Below, piece by piece: positions 62,267-64,000 of a stretch of DNA of 64,000 bases (position 1 is the first letter of the stretch; each line of letters opens with the position of its first letter). The translations under genes and the position numbers were made by a program. Under the pieces are notes generated by a model. It did not search any database. It saw only the letters and a list, made by a program, of their open reading frames with translations, and was not told where the DNA came from. The DNA comes from Oscillospiraceae bacterium (lineage in GTDB: Bacteria; Bacillota; Clostridia; Oscillospirales; Acutalibacteraceae): assembly GCA_015065965.1 (NCBI GenBank), contig SVPH01000007.1:22167-86166 (forward strand), given 5' to 3'.

Positions 62267-63715
62267 ATGTCACACACCTCAAATATAAAAACGAACCCCG
62301 ACGCTTGTCCGCTTGCTAAAAAATGCGGCGGATGTCAACTGCAGAATATGAGTTATGAGCGCCAGTTGCGCTGGAAACAGGCAAGGTGCGAAATACTTCT
62401 CAAAAAATTCGGCAAGGTTGAGAAAATAATCGGTATGGAAAACCCGTATCACTATCGCAATAAGGTTCAGGCGGCATTTGGCAGAACAAAAAGCGGTAAA
62501 ATAATTTCCGGTGTCTATCAGTCGGGCAGCCACAGAATTGTTATGGTTGACAGTTGTATGACCGAGGATAAGATTGCCGATGAAATCATAGTTGATATCC
62601 GCAATATGCTGCCCAAATTCAAAATATGGACTTATGATGAGGACAGGGGAACAGGTTTCCTGCGCCATGTGCTTGTTAAAAGAGGCTTTTCAAGCGGCGA
62701 AGTTATGGTTGTTATTGTCGGCGCGAGCGGATATTTCCCCATGAAGAAGAAATTTACTGCTGCCCTTCTTGAAAAACACCCCGAAATCACAACGGTAGTT
62801 CTCAATATCAACCCCAAGGATACAAACCTTGTTCTCGGCGACAGGGAAGAAGTTCTTTACGGCAACGGATATATTGAAGATACTCTCTGCGGCTGTGTTT
62901 TCAGAATTTCACCCAAATCGTTTTATCAGATAAATCCCGTTCAGACTGAAAAACTTTACGGCAAAGCGATGGAACTTGCCGAACTGGATGAAAACACAAA
63001 GGTGCTTGATGCTTATTGCGGAATCGGAACAATCGGGCTTGTTGCGGCGCAGACGGCGGGCAGCGTTATCGGTGTTGAACTGAATCCCGATGCGGTTAAA
63101 GATGCAATCTCAAACGCAAAGCGCAATGATGCAAAGAATGCCCGTTTTTATTGTGCCGATGCAGGCGATTTCATGCAGGAACTTGCAGAAAACGGCGAGA
63201 GGTTTGATGTTATATTTATGGACCCTCCGCGTTCGGGCAGCAGCAAAAAATTTATTGATTCGCTTGCTGTGGCAGCACCCGAAAGAGTTGTTTATATTTC
63301 CTGCAATCCCGAAACTCTTGCAAGAGATTTGCAGATGATAACAAAAAAAGGTTACAAGGTCAGAAGAATCTGCCCCGTGGATATGTTTCCTCATACAAAC
63401 CATATAGAAACGGTATGTCTTTTGTCCAAACTCAACACAAAGCATCATATTGAAATTGATTTGGATATGGATGAACTTGATTTGACCGATGCGGAGAAGA
63501 AAGCTACCTATCAGGAAATCAAGGATTATGTGCTTGAGCATAGCGGTCTGAAAGTCAGCAGTTTGAATATCGCACAGATAAAACAGAAATGCGGCTTTAT
63601 CGAGCGTGATTGTTATAATAAGCCGAAATCTGAGGATGCAAGACAACCCCAATGCCCTCCGAATAAAGAAAAAGCAATCAAGGAAGCATTAAAACACTTC
63701 GGGATGATAAAATAA
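62267..63715 (+). CDS. RlmD/TrmA-family rRNA m5U methyltransferase without TRAM, with C-terminal extension
   Basis: 482 residues. The Fe-S set is C14-x5-C20-x2-C23, right at the N-terminus, so the TRAM domain is missing. The SAM motif is D-A-Y-C-G-I-G-T-I-G-L and the catalytic Cys is in Y-I-S-C-N-P-E-T-L-A-R-D. After the enzyme core (about residue 390) comes a 90-residue extension with D-L-D-M-D-E-L-D-L-T and K-S-E-D-A-R-Q-P-Q-C-P-P. I recall similar tails on other clostridial RlmD-type proteins, and its role is not known to me. GAGGCG precedes ATG at 62267. It differs clearly from the paralogue at 57510. Confidence 0.93.
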   Translation: MSHTSNIKTNPDACPLAKKCGGCQLQNMSYERQLRWKQARCEILLKKFGKVEKIIGMENPYHYRNKVQAAFGRTKSGKIISGVYQSGSHRIVMVDSCMTEDKIADEIIVDIRNMLPKFKIWTYDEDRGTGFLRHVLVKRGFSSGEVMVVIVGASGYFPMKKKFTAALLEKHPEITTVVLNINPKDTNLVLGDREEVLYGNGYIEDTLCGCVFRISPKSFYQINPVQTEKLYGKAMELAELDENTKVLDAYCGIGTIGLVAAQTAGSVIGVELNPDAVKDAISNAKRNDAKNARFYCADAGDFMQELAENGERFDVIFMDPPRSGSSKKFIDSLAVAAPERVVYISCNPETLARDLQMITKKGYKVRRICPVDMFPHTNHIETVCLLSKLNTKHHIEIDLDMDELDLTDAEKKATYQEIKDYVLEHSGLKVSSLNIAQIKQKCGFIERDCYNKPKSEDARQPQCPPNKEKAIKEALKHFGMIK

Positions 63716-63724
63716 ATATGTTTT

Positions 63725-63764
63725 AAACCCTCTGAGAATCAAATGATTTTCAGAGGGTTTTACT
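63725..63764 (+). terminator. Terminator of the second RlmD-type gene
   Basis: Long stem AAACCCTCTG ... CAGAGGGTTT with inner GAATC / GATTT pairing, then TTTTAC. Confidence 0.9.
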
Positions 63765-63792
63765 CGGTATTTATAATTGGAGTGTAGTTTAT

Positions 63793-64000
63793 TTACAAAA
63801 GAAATCTGCAAAAGCACTTAAGCGAAAGCCTCAGCTCACCGTCGCCGTCAAAAGTCTTGATTCCGTCATTGATGAAGAACACCTCAACTCCGACCCGTCG
63901 CAAAGCTTTGGTGAAATGCAGAGTTTCTTCGGTGTTTCTTGCAAATCGGGAAACCTCACGTGTGATAATAAGGTCGAATTTGTGTTCGTGGGCATCTGAA
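63793..64000 (-). pseudogene. Serine recombinase (resolvase) N-terminal fragment, cut by the window edge and C-terminally truncated
   Basis: Minus-strand frame without a start inside the window. It reads F-D-L-I-I-T-R-E-V-S-R-F-A-R-N-T, then G-V-E-V-F-F-I-N-D-G-I-K-T and G-D-G-E-L-R-L-S, which is the catalytic-domain core of large serine recombinases/resolvases. Immediately after this the frame changes to L-K-C-F-C-R-F-L-L and stops at 63793, where intact proteins continue with the Ala-Gln-Glu-Glu-Ser helix. The gene therefore ends early and looks like a remnant. Its 5' part lies beyond the window. Confidence 0.85.

Noticed and set aside
1..64000. tRNA, rRNA or prophage genes
   Set aside because: No tRNA-like cloverleaf, rRNA-like block, capsid or portal gene was seen; the gaps between genes are too short for most of these.

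Overview
The window looks like chromosome of a low-to-mid GC Gram-positive anaerobe, probably a gut Clostridia member of the Oscillospiraceae/Ruminococcaceae type. This is inferred from gene content, not from a marker-gene search. The clues are strong AGGAGG-type ribosome binding sites, TTG and GTG starts, Thr/Glu-rich lipoprotein linkers, a V/A-type ATPase operon, a SpoIIQ-like LytM protein, a Na+-pump decarboxylase beta subunit, L-fucose catabolism and a bile-salt-hydrolase-type enzyme. No rRNA, tRNA, CRISPR array or intact mobile element was found.

Layout. 0-12 kb: a sugar:cation symporter cut by the window edge; a tight typA-ribF-family 4 uracil-DNA glycosylase run with overlapping ends; a second symporter; then an ABC exporter followed closely by an L-fucose set (mutarotase, FGGY kinase, isomerase). 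12-20 kb: galU with a zinc-ribbon membrane protein (minus strand), prfB without the usual frameshift, a cyclase, a phosphoglycosyl transferase, a VanY-type carboxypeptidase, a membrane M28 peptidase and a lipoprotein. 20-26 kb: a GH4 alpha-galactosidase-type enzyme divergent from a third symporter; a possible small RNA gene; rpsO-pnp with a large hairpin between them; a LytM/M23 protein. 26-39 kb: gltX-glnS, a membrane protein, a GH127 arabinofuranosidase, two lipoproteins, an ExoIII-type nuclease, an exported unknown protein, dCMP deaminase and secA.

39-54 kb: a four-gene minus-strand cassette of two Gfo/Idh/MocA dehydrogenases flanking two TIM-barrel isomerase-like enzymes; cysK; then a nine-gene V/A-ATPase operon in the order H-C-I-K-F-E-A-B-D. 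53-57 kb: two tandem secreted proteins that each carry three Cys2His-Cys zinc-finger-like motifs, then an exported PHP-domain protein and an Ig-like (Big_2) membrane-anchored protein. 57-64 kb: two different RlmD-type rRNA methyltransferases flanking a bile-salt-hydrolase-like enzyme, a flavin split-barrel protein and the beta and gamma-like subunits of a Na+-pump decarboxylase. A truncated serine recombinase runs into the right edge.

How it fits together: much of the region serves uptake and breakdown of host and plant glycans (fucose, alpha-galactosides, beta-arabinofuranosides, possibly keto-glycosides) and membrane ion energetics. It is interleaved with core translation, RNA decay and secretion genes. 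The items least explained by known biology are the paired secreted zinc-finger proteins, the candidate ~110-nt RNA with an anti-Shine-Dalgarno loop near 22.5 kb, and the dehydrogenase/TIM-barrel cassette.
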